Assembly: GCA_910588165.1 (NCBI GenBank)
Contig: CAJUOR010000017.1
Coordinates: forward strand, 1 to 32,510
DNA: 32,510 nucleotides
DNA from: an uncultured Thomasclavelia sp.
GTDB taxonomy: Bacteria > Bacillota_I > Bacilli_A > Erysipelotrichales > Coprobacillaceae
Direction: 5' to 3'
The notes beneath the pieces are model-generated. The model had not been told where the DNA came from. It ran no database searches and worked only from the letters and a program-made list of their open reading frames with translations. Both the position numbers and the translations under genes were made by a program. This document shows, in pieces, positions 17,145-25,494 of the stretch (position 1 is the stretch's first letter; the number at the start of each line of letters is the position of its first letter).

Positions 17145-17474
17145 TCATCCTCTCTTTTTTTGATTTCTGCTTTTCCTATGCTTACCGACCTGATACATTC
17201 CTACTAGCCCGGTAGCTTTACCAAGAAGGCTTGATCGTGAACCACTTTGAAAGAATCCGTTAACTCTATCTCCCAATGCATCTAATGCCTCTAGCTTGCA
17301 ATTGACATTATCTACTGTCAAATTCACACTTTCAATTGTTTTTTGAGCCTCAATCATACTATGATTTAGCTCTTCTAAAGTAGAAAGTGATTTAATGAAG
17401 AAAATTCCTAAGCAAATAAGTGCAAAAGCACCGGCTACAAGCAGTATACATAGACAAACTTCTACCGTAGTCAT
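17145..17474 (-). CDS. YtxG-like DUF948 protein
   Basis: A 109 aa protein with one N-terminal transmembrane helix (about residues 5-28), a helical stretch (STLEELNHSMIEAQKTIESV, about 31-50) and a basic C-terminus (KHRKSRNQKKRG). This is the DUF948/YtxG layout, and the gene is the first in a ytxG-ytxH-ccpA operon as in Bacillus. The start ATG (17474) follows AGAGGTG. No function can be assigned. Confidence 0.82.
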   Translation of the reverse strand: MTTVEVCLCILLVAGAFALICLGIFFIKSLSTLEELNHSMIEAQKTIESVNLTVDNVNCKLEALDALGDRVNGFFQSGSRSSLLGKATGLVGMYQVGKHRKSRNQKKRG

Positions 17475-17502
17475 GACAACACCTCTTTTCTTTTACGTTA
17501 TT

Positions 17503-17531
17503 ATTATAAAACAACTTTTTTTCTTTTGCAA
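17503..17531 (-). promoter_or_regulatory. Promoter of ytxG-ytxH-ccpA
   Basis: On the minus strand TTGCAA (17531-17526), a 17 bp spacer and a perfect TATAAT (17508-17503), 28 bp upstream of the ytxG-like start. Confidence 0.75.
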
Positions 17532-17538
17532 CAAAATA

Positions 17539-17552
17539 TTAAAACGCTTTCA
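17539..17552 (-). promoter_or_regulatory. cre-like box upstream of the ytxG-ytxH-ccpA promoter
   Basis: TGAAAGCGTTTTAA on the minus strand matches the cre pattern TGWAANCGNTNWCA except for one C-to-A. It sits 7 bp upstream of the -35, directly after the murC stop codon. It would let CcpA regulate its own operon. Confidence 0.6.
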
Positions 17553-18857
17553 CTATTCTTTACATTTTATAACTTTTTCTTCTAATTTATAGATATCCTT
17601 ACTAGACATAAAGAGATACACCGCATTGTGATACTTAGCTAATTGCTTTGCAGCCTCCATATCTTCTTTAATGATTTTTGCTCTAGGGATATATTGTCCG
17701 ATTTCCGTAATATCGATATCAATTCCCGGTTCTTTAGCAGCATTTTCAGGGAAATGACATAAATAAACTTCATCAGCTAAATTTAAACTATCCGCAAACT
17801 CTTTAGCGAATTGTTTAATGCGAGAAAAACGATCCGGTTTAAACAAGGCAATGACTTGTTTATGAGGATAACGCACCCTTGTCGCTTCAATAACATATTT
17901 CACAGCTGTTGGGTGATGAGCGTAATCATCGACATAAATACAATCATCATGTTCTTTAATGGTATAGCGACGTTTAACACCTTTAAAAGTCGCTAACCGT
18001 TTTTGCATATAGTCAGCGTCCATACCTTCCAAATAGCCTAGAGTTAAAACACCCAAAACATCTAACAGCATATGTTTTCCATAAAACGGTAAATTAAAAT
18101 GTCCGAATAGCTCACGGTGAATATAAACATCAAAGCTCATGCCTTGCGGATTTTCTAAAACATTCACAGCTTGCACATCATTGTGCTCACCTAAACCAAA
18201 CATCAACTTTGGTTTTTGAATATTCAATTTAGGTAAATACGGGTCATCGCCCCAAATAATTACTGTATCTTTCACTTGGTTGGCAAATTTCTCAAAAGAA
18301 GCCTTATATGCCTCTAATGTCTTAAAATAATCAACATGATCTAATTCGATATTGTTGATAATGGCGTACTTTGGATAATAATGCAAGAAATGATCTTGAT
18401 ACTCACAAGATTCCGCAATAAAATATTTCGCCTCTTTAACCGCATGTCCTGTCCCATCACCAATCAGCACAGAAGTCTTATCATACTCTTTAAATAAATG
18501 ATAAGCCATACCGGTTGTAGTCGTCTTGCCATGTGTTCCGGCGACAGCGATAGAAACAAAATGTTCCATAAACTCGCCTAAAAAATCGAAATAACGCATA
18601 CAAGTTACTGTCGGATTATTTCTAGCTGCCAATACTTCTTCATGGTCTTCACCAAACGCATTGCCGATAATGACATGATAACCATCTTTAATATTATTGG
18701 CATCAAAATCTAAGATTTCAATATTGCGGTTTCTTAATTCATCTTCAATAAATATATACTTCGAGATATCGCTTCCCTTAACTTCATAACCTAAATCATA
18801 AAGGATTGTCGCTAAAGAAGCCATACCTGAGCCTTTAATTCCAATAAAATAATACAT
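17553..18857 (-). CDS. murC: UDP-N-acetylmuramate--L-alanine ligase MurC
   Basis: MurC (434 aa from the chosen start) adds L-Ala to UDP-MurNAc in peptidoglycan precursor synthesis. It has the N-terminal UDP-binding GIKGSGMASLA loop, the ATP P-loop AGTHGKTTT (about 106-114), the central ELDHVDYF region and the C-terminal YVDDYAHHPTAV motif. A GTG at 18866 is in frame but lies inside the ribosome site AGAGGTG; the ATG at 18857 is properly spaced. There is no clear terminator after it, so readthrough into ytxG-ytxH-ccpA is possible. Confidence 0.97.
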   Translation of the reverse strand: MYYFIGIKGSGMASLATILYDLGYEVKGSDISKYIFIEDELRNRNIEILDFDANNIKDGYHVIIGNAFGEDHEEVLAARNNPTVTCMRYFDFLGEFMEHFVSIAVAGTHGKTTTTGMAYHLFKEYDKTSVLIGDGTGHAVKEAKYFIAESCEYQDHFLHYYPKYAIINNIELDHVDYFKTLEAYKASFEKFANQVKDTVIIWGDDPYLPKLNIQKPKLMFGLGEHNDVQAVNVLENPQGMSFDVYIHRELFGHFNLPFYGKHMLLDVLGVLTLGYLEGMDADYMQKRLATFKGVKRRYTIKEHDDCIYVDDYAHHPTAVKYVIEATRVRYPHKQVIALFKPDRFSRIKQFAKEFADSLNLADEVYLCHFPENAAKEPGIDIDITEIGQYIPRAKIIKEDMEAAKQLAKYHNAVYLFMSSKDIYKLEEKVIKCKE

Positions 18858-18875
18858 TTTTGTCACCTCTATATT

Positions 18876-18904
18876 ATTTTAGCACAAATTGGTCATATTG
18901 CGAA
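18876..18904 (-). promoter_or_regulatory. Promoter of murC
   Basis: Extended -10 (TGC then TAAAAT, 18881-18876) and -35 TTCGCA (18904-18899) at 17 bp. It overlaps the region of the divergent + strand promoter. Confidence 0.5.
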
Positions 18905-18928
18905 TAAAAAATAAAAAAGCTGTATAAT
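18898..18928 (+). promoter_or_regulatory. Possible promoter of the small + strand gene
   Basis: A perfect TATAAT (18923-18928) lies 62 bp upstream of the start at 18991. The nearest -35-like hexamer is TTGCGA (18898-18903) at a long 19 bp spacing. Confidence 0.4.
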
Positions 18929-18990
18929 TTTTTTCAGTTATTCCATAATAAGATTGCCCAAAGGCAAATAAATAAAGGAGAGATTGATTC

Positions 18991-19134
18991 ATGTCAAACA
19001 AGAAAAACAAAAAGCAAAATCAAAATGTACAGCACGAAAGTAAAGAAGAATTACAAGAATATTTCAGCAATCCTAATTCAGGCGAATACCAAAACAAAAA
19101 GTTACATAACCCAAACAAATCTAATAAAATGTAA
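18991..19134 (+). CDS. Small hydrophilic protein (47 aa), unidentified
   Basis: A complete 47-codon frame on the + strand, opposite to every other gene here. The protein begins MSNKKNKKQNQN and ends NKSNKM. It is very rich in Asn, Lys, Gln and Glu, with no hydrophobic segment and no Cys or Trp. Support: AAGGAGAG 8 bp before the ATG, a TATAAT upstream, and a strong terminator 7 bp after the stop. Composition recalls minor small acid-soluble spore proteins, but I see no diagnostic motif, so this is only a suggestion. The expression signals are much better than expected for a chance ORF. Confidence 0.75.
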   Translation: MSNKKNKKQNQNVQHESKEELQEYFSNPNSGEYQNKKLHNPNKSNKM

Positions 19135-19140
19135 CTAAAT

Positions 19141-19182
19141 AAAGGCAATCTATACATATTATATGTAGCGATTGCCTTTTTA
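19141..19182 (+). terminator. Terminator of the small + strand gene, possibly bidirectional
   Basis: AAAGGCAATC pairs with GATTGCCTTT, with an inner ACATA/TATGT hairpin, then a T run on the + strand. The minus-strand side is also T-rich and may help stop pepP-like transcripts. A small hairpin ATCAG/CTGAT at 19199-19215 lies just after the peptidase stop. Confidence 0.85.
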
Positions 19183-19216
19183 ATATTGAAATTGAAATAT
19201 CAGATGAAACCTGATT

Positions 19217-20290
19217 TTATTCAATCACGATTAAGTCTTTCGGATAGTGATTTAAGATTTCACAGCCATCTTCTGTCACCAAAACTAAATCTTCAATTCT
19301 TACGCCAAACTCACCTTCGATATAAATACCCGGTTCGATTGAGAAAATCATTCCCTCTTTGACCGGCATATCGAAATTAGCTGAAACGTCGCCGTATTCA
19401 TGCACTTCACGTCCGATAAAGTGTCCGGTACGATGGTTAAAATTAGGTCCATAACCGGCCTTTTCAATCACATCGCGAGCAGCTTTGTCGATATCGCATA
19501 AACGAACCCCCGGTTTAATAATAGCTTGGGCAGCTAAATTGGCTTCAAGCACTAATTGATAGACTTCTTTTTGTTTTTCCGAAACTTCCTGATAAAAAAC
19601 TGTTCTAGTCATATCCGAACAATAGCCTTGATACATACAGCCCATATCAATGACAATACTATCCCCTTTTTTCAAAGGTGTATCATCACAGCCATGATGT
19701 CCGTCAGCACCATTTGCCCCATAGCCGACAATTGGTGCGAAGGAAAAGCCTTCGCCGCCGTGCTTTGCATAAAAGCTAAACAACTGTTCAGCCATTTCAT
19801 TTTCCGTTACACCTTCTTTTAAGGCATGAAGCATATCTGCCATACTTTGATCATTGATTAAACTTGCCTGTCGCATCAATGCTTTTTCATTTTCATCTTT
19901 AATCATGCGAATTTCATCAATTGCATACGAGCCATTGACAAAAGTTGCTTGTGGTAAATGATTCATCAAAGGTAGTAAAAATCTTGCCGGCCATATTTTA
20001 TCGACACCGATTTTTTTTGCCCTCTTTAAATAGTCAGCTAACATTTTGATATAATCATCTGTGTCAAAAAACCAAATTTTCTCAAAATCAAATGTTTCAG
20101 GTACATTGAATAGACGATTGAGGAAGAAAGCGTGCTGACCTTTAGCACTGACACATAACACTAACATTCTTTCCCCCGGATAAATCATTTTATCGGTTAG
20201 ATACGAAATACTCGCAGGATCACTAACTAATAAATAGTCCATATCCTCTTTTTTTAAACGTTCAACTAAAGCTTGAAAACGTCTATTCAT
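19217..20290 (-). CDS. M24-family Xaa-Pro aminopeptidase/dipeptidase (PepP/PepQ-like)
   Basis: A 357 aa metallopeptidase with an N-terminal creatinase-like domain (about 1-130) and a C-terminal pita-bread domain. All five metal ligands are visible: Asp215, Asp226, His290, Glu319 and Glu333. Gly/His-rich segments such as DGHHGCDDTPLKKGD are typical. It should cleave Xaa-Pro bonds in short peptides in the cytosol; whether it is an aminopeptidase or a prolidase cannot be told. The start ATG (20290) overlaps the aspS stop by 8 bp and has GAGGTGAG inside aspS. It is the third gene of the hisS-aspS transcript. Confidence 0.93.
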   Translation of the reverse strand: MNRRFQALVERLKKEDMDYLLVSDPASISYLTDKMIYPGERMLVLCVSAKGQHAFFLNRLFNVPETFDFEKIWFFDTDDYIKMLADYLKRAKKIGVDKIWPARFLLPLMNHLPQATFVNGSYAIDEIRMIKDENEKALMRQASLINDQSMADMLHALKEGVTENEMAEQLFSFYAKHGGEGFSFAPIVGYGANGADGHHGCDDTPLKKGDSIVIDMGCMYQGYCSDMTRTVFYQEVSEKQKEVYQLVLEANLAAQAIIKPGVRLCDIDKAARDVIEKAGYGPNFNHRTGHFIGREVHEYGDVSANFDMPVKEGMIFSIEPGIYIEGEFGVRIEDLVLVTEDGCEILNHYPKDLIVIE

Positions 20291-22028
20291 GGCAGCTCAC
20301 CTCGATGCCTAATTCTTTAAGCTGTTTAACATCAACTCCGCTTGGTGCTTCACTCATTAAATCAGAGGCACTGGCTGTTTTAGGGAATGCCACAACATCA
20401 CGGATATTGTCTGTTCCAACCAAAATCATAATCAAACGTTCCAAGCCAATCCCTACACCGCCATGTGGAGGTGTACCGTATCTGAAGGCATCTAGGAAGA
20501 AACCAAAACGCCTTTTAGCTTCCTCTTGGCTCATACCAATAGCTTCAAATACTTTTTCTTGAAGCTTTTGGTCATGAATACGAATAGAACCGCTTAATAA
20601 TTCATAGCCGTTTAAAACTAAATCATAGGCTCTTGAATAGCAGTTTTCTTTATCTGTCAACAATTTATCGACATCTTCTAAATTCGGTGATGTAAATGGG
20701 TGATGAGCTGCTACAAAACGCTCTTCTTCTTCGCTATATTCAAACATTGGGAAGTTTGTCACCCATAAGAACTGATATTGACTTTCATCAATTAAGCCTA
20801 AATCTTGACCTAATTTCAAACGCACAGCGCCTAAAGCTGTTTGCGCAACCGCTTTTTTATCGGCAATAAACAATAATAAATCATTTTCCGCAATATGATA
20901 TTTCTCTGTCAACAACGCTTTTTCTTCATCGGAAACCACTTTGGCAATCGATCCTGCATAAGTAGCATTGTTATATTTTAAGAAAGATAAAGCTTTTGCC
21001 CCGTAAATCTTAGCGTATTCTTGAAGCCTATCTAATTGCTTTCTTGAGAATTGTGTTGCTTGGTCTTTAACCACGATCATATTGATGATGCCATTTGCTT
21101 CTAAAATGTTTTTAAATACCGCAAATTCTGTATTGGCAAAAATATCACTGACATTATTTAATTCCATATCAAAGCGTAAATCCGGTTTATCTGAACCATA
21201 GCGAGCCATACACTCAACATAAGGTATACGTTTAAATTTAGGTAGCGTTACATTTTTAATTTTATTGAAAATTTCCCCCATTAACCCTTCGACAACACCA
21301 AAAACATCTTCTTCATCAACGAAGCTCATTTCAATATCAATCTGCGTAAATTCAGGTTGACGGTCCGCACGTAAATCTTCATCACGGAAACAGCGGGCAA
21401 TTTGGAAATATTTATCCATACCGCCAATCATCAATAACTGTTTATAAAGTTGTGGCGACTGTGGTAAAGCATAGAATCCACCTTTAGAAATACGACTTGG
21501 CACTAAGTAATCTCTTGCTCCCTCAGGTGTTGATTTACATAAAATCGGTGTTTCGATTTCTAGGAAATCCCTATCCGATAAGTAGTTTCTGGCAATCATG
21601 GTCACTTGATGACGAACCTTCAAAATTTCCTGAAGGCAAGGACGACGCAAATCTAAATAGCGATATTTTAAACGCGTATCCTCTAAAGCATCGGTTTTAT
21701 CGGCAATAATCATCGGTGTTTGATTAGCTGTGTTGATGATTTTAATTTCCGTTGCTTCAATTTCAATATCACCGGTTGGCATTTTAGGATTTTTTGAGCT
21801 TCTTTCAACAACTTGACCTGTAACTTGTAAAACATATTCATTGTGAATATCTTTGGTGATATTTTCAAAATTTTCACCACAGATAACCTGCGTAATCCCA
21901 TGTCGATCACGTAAATCAATAAAAACTAAAGAACCTAAATTTCTTTTCTTGGCTACCCAACCGACTAAGGTAACTGTTTGGTTGACTTGTTCAATGCGAA
22001 GTTCTCCATTATTATGTGTGCGATACAT
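20283..22028 (-). CDS. aspS: Aspartyl-tRNA synthetase AspS (bacterial type)
   Basis: AspS (581 aa) charges tRNA-Asp. It has an N-terminal OB anticodon-binding domain (about 1-105), class II motif 2 (CFRDEDLRADRQPEFTQ), a bacterial GAD insertion (about 280-410) and motif 3 (GIGLERLIMILVG). The start ATG (22028) lies 3 bp after the hisS stop, with a GGGGG-rich ribosome site. It is co-transcribed with hisS under the shared T-box, and pepP-like follows by overlap. An isolated reverse frame is not a separate gene. Confidence 0.97.
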   Translation of the reverse strand: MYRTHNNGELRIEQVNQTVTLVGWVAKKRNLGSLVFIDLRDRHGITQVICGENFENITKDIHNEYVLQVTGQVVERSSKNPKMPTGDIEIEATEIKIINTANQTPMIIADKTDALEDTRLKYRYLDLRRPCLQEILKVRHQVTMIARNYLSDRDFLEIETPILCKSTPEGARDYLVPSRISKGGFYALPQSPQLYKQLLMIGGMDKYFQIARCFRDEDLRADRQPEFTQIDIEMSFVDEEDVFGVVEGLMGEIFNKIKNVTLPKFKRIPYVECMARYGSDKPDLRFDMELNNVSDIFANTEFAVFKNILEANGIINMIVVKDQATQFSRKQLDRLQEYAKIYGAKALSFLKYNNATYAGSIAKVVSDEEKALLTEKYHIAENDLLLFIADKKAVAQTALGAVRLKLGQDLGLIDESQYQFLWVTNFPMFEYSEEEERFVAAHHPFTSPNLEDVDKLLTDKENCYSRAYDLVLNGYELLSGSIRIHDQKLQEKVFEAIGMSQEEAKRRFGFFLDAFRYGTPPHGGVGIGLERLIMILVGTDNIRDVVAFPKTASASDLMSEAPSGVDVKQLKELGIEVSCHE

Positions 22029-22031
22029 CGT

Positions 22032-23300
22032 TTATTCCCCCATTTTCTTTTCTAAATAACTGATAATATCTTCTAATTTCACGGTATCTTGCGTACGGTT
22101 GAACGTATCTTTGATATTAACTACTTCATTAAGAGCCTCATCTTCACCGATAATCATCGCAAAACGAGCGTGTGTTCTATCAACTGTTTTAAACATCGCT
22201 TTCATGCCACGTTTATTGTAATCCATATCAGCTTTAAAGCCATTAGCTCTTAGCATCGCCAAAATTTGAGCTGATAATGAAATAGTTTGAGCGCCTAGTG
22301 GCATCACATAAACATCTAAGCCATCTTCTTCATTTGCTTCTTCATTACCTAAAGCAATCGTTAAACGTTCCATACCAAAGGCAAAACCAATCCCCGGTGT
22401 AGCCGGTCCGCCTAATTGCTCAATCATCGAATTATAGCGTCCCCCTCCGCCAAGCGTTGCCTGGGCACCTAAAATAGGATCATCGCTGATGACTTCAAAA
22501 ACGACATGACAGTAGTAATCTAAACCACGAACCAAATTAGGATCAATTTCATATTCGACTTCTAAATCGTCTAACAACCCACAAACCTCATCAAAATACG
22601 CTTTGGCTTCATCAGTCAAATAGTCTAAAGTTTTCGGGGCAGTTTTCATGGCTTCATGTTCTTTATCAACTTTGCAGTCTAAAATACGCAATGGATTTTT
22701 TTCAAAACGTTGATTACAGTCATAGCATAATTCATCTAAATATGGTTTAAAATGCTCTTTTAAAGCTTGTTTATGCATATCACGACTTTGACTATCACCT
22801 AAAGTATTGATAACCAAACGCACATTTTTTAAACCTAAAGCTTTAACGATGGTTACAGCCATGCACATCGCTTCCACATCTAAAGCCGGATTTTCAACGC
22901 CTAACATCTCAACACCAAACTGATGGAATTGACGTTGTCTTCCTTTTTGAGGTCTTTCGTATCTAAACATCGGTCCCATATAATACAATTTCACAGGTTT
23001 ATCCGGTAATGAAAACAGTTTGTTTTCCACAAAGGCTCTGGCTACGCCTGCCGTACCTTCAGGACGAAGCGTGATAGAACGTCCCTTCTTATCTTCAAAT
23101 GTGTACATCTCTTTGGTAACCACATCACTTGTATCACCTACCGAACGGTTAAATAATTCAGTATGTTCAAAAATTGGGGTGCGAATTTCCTTAACATTGT
23201 ATAAATCACTGATTGTCCGTAGAATTTGTTCTAATTTCTGCCATTTAGTTGTATCTTCAATTAACAAATCGACAGTTCCTCTTGGTGCTGTATAAGCCAT
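22032..23300 (-). CDS. hisS: Histidyl-tRNA synthetase HisS
   Basis: HisS (422 aa) charges tRNA-His. Visible are motif 2 (MGPMFRYERPQKGRQRQFHQ), the histidine-specific loop RGLDYYCHVVFEV, motif 3 (GIGFAFGMERL) and the C-terminal anticodon-binding domain (about 325-415). The start ATG (23300) follows AAGGAGG, 20 bp after the T-box terminator. It is the first gene of a hisS-aspS-peptidase operon. Confidence 0.98.
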   Translation of the reverse strand: MAYTAPRGTVDLLIEDTTKWQKLEQILRTISDLYNVKEIRTPIFEHTELFNRSVGDTSDVVTKEMYTFEDKKGRSITLRPEGTAGVARAFVENKLFSLPDKPVKLYYMGPMFRYERPQKGRQRQFHQFGVEMLGVENPALDVEAMCMAVTIVKALGLKNVRLVINTLGDSQSRDMHKQALKEHFKPYLDELCYDCNQRFEKNPLRILDCKVDKEHEAMKTAPKTLDYLTDEAKAYFDEVCGLLDDLEVEYEIDPNLVRGLDYYCHVVFEVISDDPILGAQATLGGGGRYNSMIEQLGGPATPGIGFAFGMERLTIALGNEEANEEDGLDVYVMPLGAQTISLSAQILAMLRANGFKADMDYNKRGMKAMFKTVDRTHARFAMIIGEDEALNEVVNIKDTFNRTQDTVKLEDIISYLEKKMGE

Positions 23301-23320
23301 ATTTTTTCCTCCTTCTTTAT

Positions 23321-23525
23321 AAAAAAACGCCCTTAATCCTAAGGGCGAAATAACCGCGGTACCACCTTAATTGGTTCTTAAGCGTTAACGGCGCTACCGT
23401 TGATTTCTACTCTTTTCAAAACCACTCCTCCAAAGTGTCAAAAGTTAAATCCTTTAGCGATGTTTCCAGCTACCCATCTTCTCTGTTCTAAAAGTGACAA
23501 TAACTTCCTCTTTTTCATCGGATTT
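23321..23525 (-). ncRNA. T-box leader of hisS-aspS with overlapping Asp/His specifier
   Basis: The T-box sequence AAGGTGGTACCGCGG (about 23368-23354) precedes a terminator CGCCCTT/AAGGGCG with seven T (23347-23321). The specifier loop reads TTTTGACACTTTGGAG. Aligned on the shared CACTTTGGAG of the tyrS leader, the codon position is GAC (Asp, 23439-23437). CAC (His, 23437-23435) begins two bases later. Confidence 0.93.
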
Positions 23526-23531
23526 GTATGT

Positions 23532-23560
23532 ATTATAGACTATATTTTAAAGAAAATCAA
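23532..23560 (-). promoter_or_regulatory. Promoter of the hisS-aspS transcript
   Basis: On the minus strand TTGATT (23560-23555), a 17 bp spacer and a perfect TATAAT (23537-23532). It lies about 30 bp from the stop of the glycosidase gene. Confidence 0.8.
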
Positions 23561-23570
23561 TCATAATTCA

Positions 23571-25433
23571 CTACTTTGAAATAATTTCATAAGTCCCTTG
23601 GTTTAAATCAATAATAACCGTCATTCCATTTTCAAAAACAGTCTTTTGTTTTCTAAATGTATTATCTATAAATTCATGAGAAACCATTTCAACACCGGCT
23701 ACTTTTCGGTGGAATTGACTGACGATTTCACAACGCTTTTTTTGTTGATTTAAAGGTACTAGCCCTTTGGTAAAAGCACCATCAATATTAGGATAAGCCG
23801 CATCACGTTTAAAATAAGGGGCGCCCCCATTCAATAAAGCATACAGCATATAGTCATCACTAGGCTTGTCCATCATCCACGGAATCACCACACAGTCATG
23901 ATAAACTAAGTTAAATAACGGAATACCAATACCTGCTGCCTTACCGTTTTCATACATCTGAAATTCATAAGGGGCATAGTGGCAGAAAACAAGCGTGTTC
24001 ATCGCCCATTCGTTAACTTCCTCACTGCTAGGCATAATCTGATTGGCAACTAAATATTGAAAGCACTGTTCACGATACATTGCACAATCTTTTCTAGTCA
24101 TCAAATGGTTCACATTAGCACACTCATCTAACTCATTACAAGTGAAAACATCTAAATAAGCCCCATCTAAACCGATATCATAGCCTTTTAATTTTTCAAA
24201 ATTACGTTTGACATAATCTTTAGCAACCGAAGCACACAAGTAATTTTGCACCCCACCTGCCCAGTTAGCGTGTTCATAATGATTGCCTGATATATCTTGC
24301 AAAGCAAATTCTCGGTTATAAGTTTTAGCTAAATGATAGTAATCACGATACTGATCATGAATCCCAAACAAATATCCTAATTCATGAGCCTTTGTTTCTA
24401 AAGCCTTCATTCCCTCTATGCCACCGGCTTGTTCATTGATGGGCATAACATCAGGGTGTCCGTTATCATAAGCTATCCCCCAACCGTCTAAATGAAGATA
24501 CAAATGTTCCATACCCATCTTTTGATAGGTTTCCAATTCGTTTGCCCTTTGATTAAATGAGGTTAAATGATTATTTTTTTCCGGATTATTTGCATCGTAA
24601 AAACGAGAAGTCGGCTGAACATAAGTCTTGATACCGGTATGGACAAAACTACATTTGACTAATTCCTCAATCTGAGGTAAAGCTACCATTTTTTCCTTTA
24701 AGGTTCTTAACTGTCCTTTTTCTTTTAAATAGCCACGATAATACTTCGCTAAAGTATTGTAATCACCATTAGCAAAGAAAACATATCTTAAATCTCTGCG
24801 ATAACGCATTTTACCTAAACTTGGTAATTGGATAAACTGTAATCTTGTTTCTTCTTTTTCAAACAATTGTTTAACCTCATAGCGACTATCCCAAGGGGTT
24901 TCGTTAATCATCAAAACAGCCCCATTTTTTTCTACACTGCCAAGCATGGATAAGTAAGCTGCTGCACTACAAAATTGACCATTGAAAGGTAATTTTAAAC
25001 TCATCTTTTCGTCATGAGGCAAAAGTATGCCTTGACGATACGGAAGGACACTATAGCCATCATGTGTTTCTAAAGGACCAGGCCATGCGATTTCCTGAAT
25101 ATTTTCGTCTTCTTGAAGTGTCATTAAGCGTAACAGCAACTCAGTTGTTGTCGTGTCAATTAAATAAAACGTACGCAAGCTCACACTTGTGTTTCGAGCC
25201 TTTTGATAAGTGATATAAACACCTTGATAAGTTCCACTATGATAGGGTGTGATTTGAATATCTTCAAAATCTGTCAACAGCACTCGACTTTCATCTTTCA
25301 ACTGAATATATGGTATAAAATCCTTATCGCTTTGCCAACATTTATACTTTGTATCAATTTTATATTGTCTAGGGTCTATTGAAAGTTTCATCTGATTGAC
25401 TTCAATTTCCACTTGTAGATTTTCTTGCATCAT
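23571..25433 (-). CDS. Cytosolic GH129/GH101-like glycoside hydrolase, putative alpha-N-acetylgalactosaminidase
   Basis: A 620 aa protein without signal peptide. An N-terminal beta-rich domain (about 1-240) precedes a TIM-barrel-like region with HLDGWG (Asp316), GIHDQYRDYY (356-365), LDGAYLDVF (Asp428) and SSEEVNEW (Glu471/472). As I recall, GH129 NagBb from Bifidobacterium is about the same length, is intracellular, and uses an Asp/Glu pair 43 residues apart; Asp428 and Glu471 are also 43 apart. This supports a GH129/GH101/DUF5696-type enzyme acting on alpha-GalNAc or a related sugar, but I cannot run a profile search. The start (ATG ATG) follows AGGAGGAGG. It has its own promoter and sits downstream of a ROK/PHP/MFS/HAD operon. 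Confidence 0.65.
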   Translation of the reverse strand: MMQENLQVEIEVNQMKLSIDPRQYKIDTKYKCWQSDKDFIPYIQLKDESRVLLTDFEDIQITPYHSGTYQGVYITYQKARNTSVSLRTFYLIDTTTTELLLRLMTLQEDENIQEIAWPGPLETHDGYSVLPYRQGILLPHDEKMSLKLPFNGQFCSAAAYLSMLGSVEKNGAVLMINETPWDSRYEVKQLFEKEETRLQFIQLPSLGKMRYRRDLRYVFFANGDYNTLAKYYRGYLKEKGQLRTLKEKMVALPQIEELVKCSFVHTGIKTYVQPTSRFYDANNPEKNNHLTSFNQRANELETYQKMGMEHLYLHLDGWGIAYDNGHPDVMPINEQAGGIEGMKALETKAHELGYLFGIHDQYRDYYHLAKTYNREFALQDISGNHYEHANWAGGVQNYLCASVAKDYVKRNFEKLKGYDIGLDGAYLDVFTCNELDECANVNHLMTRKDCAMYREQCFQYLVANQIMPSSEEVNEWAMNTLVFCHYAPYEFQMYENGKAAGIGIPLFNLVYHDCVVIPWMMDKPSDDYMLYALLNGGAPYFKRDAAYPNIDGAFTKGLVPLNQQKKRCEIVSQFHRKVAGVEMVSHEFIDNTFRKQKTVFENGMTVIIDLNQGTYEIISK

Positions 25434-25465
25434 TAGCCTCCTCCTATTTGATGATATTGCAAATC

Positions 25466-25494
25466 ATTTTAACATATTCTTATTAAGAAAGCAA
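25466..25494 (-). promoter_or_regulatory. Promoter of the GH129-like gene
   Basis: Extended -10 (TGT then TAAAAT, 25471-25466) and -35 TTGCTT (25494-25489) at 17 bp spacing. An imperfect palindrome ATGATATTGCAAATCAT (25451-25467) overlaps the -10 and could be an operator. Confidence 0.65.
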
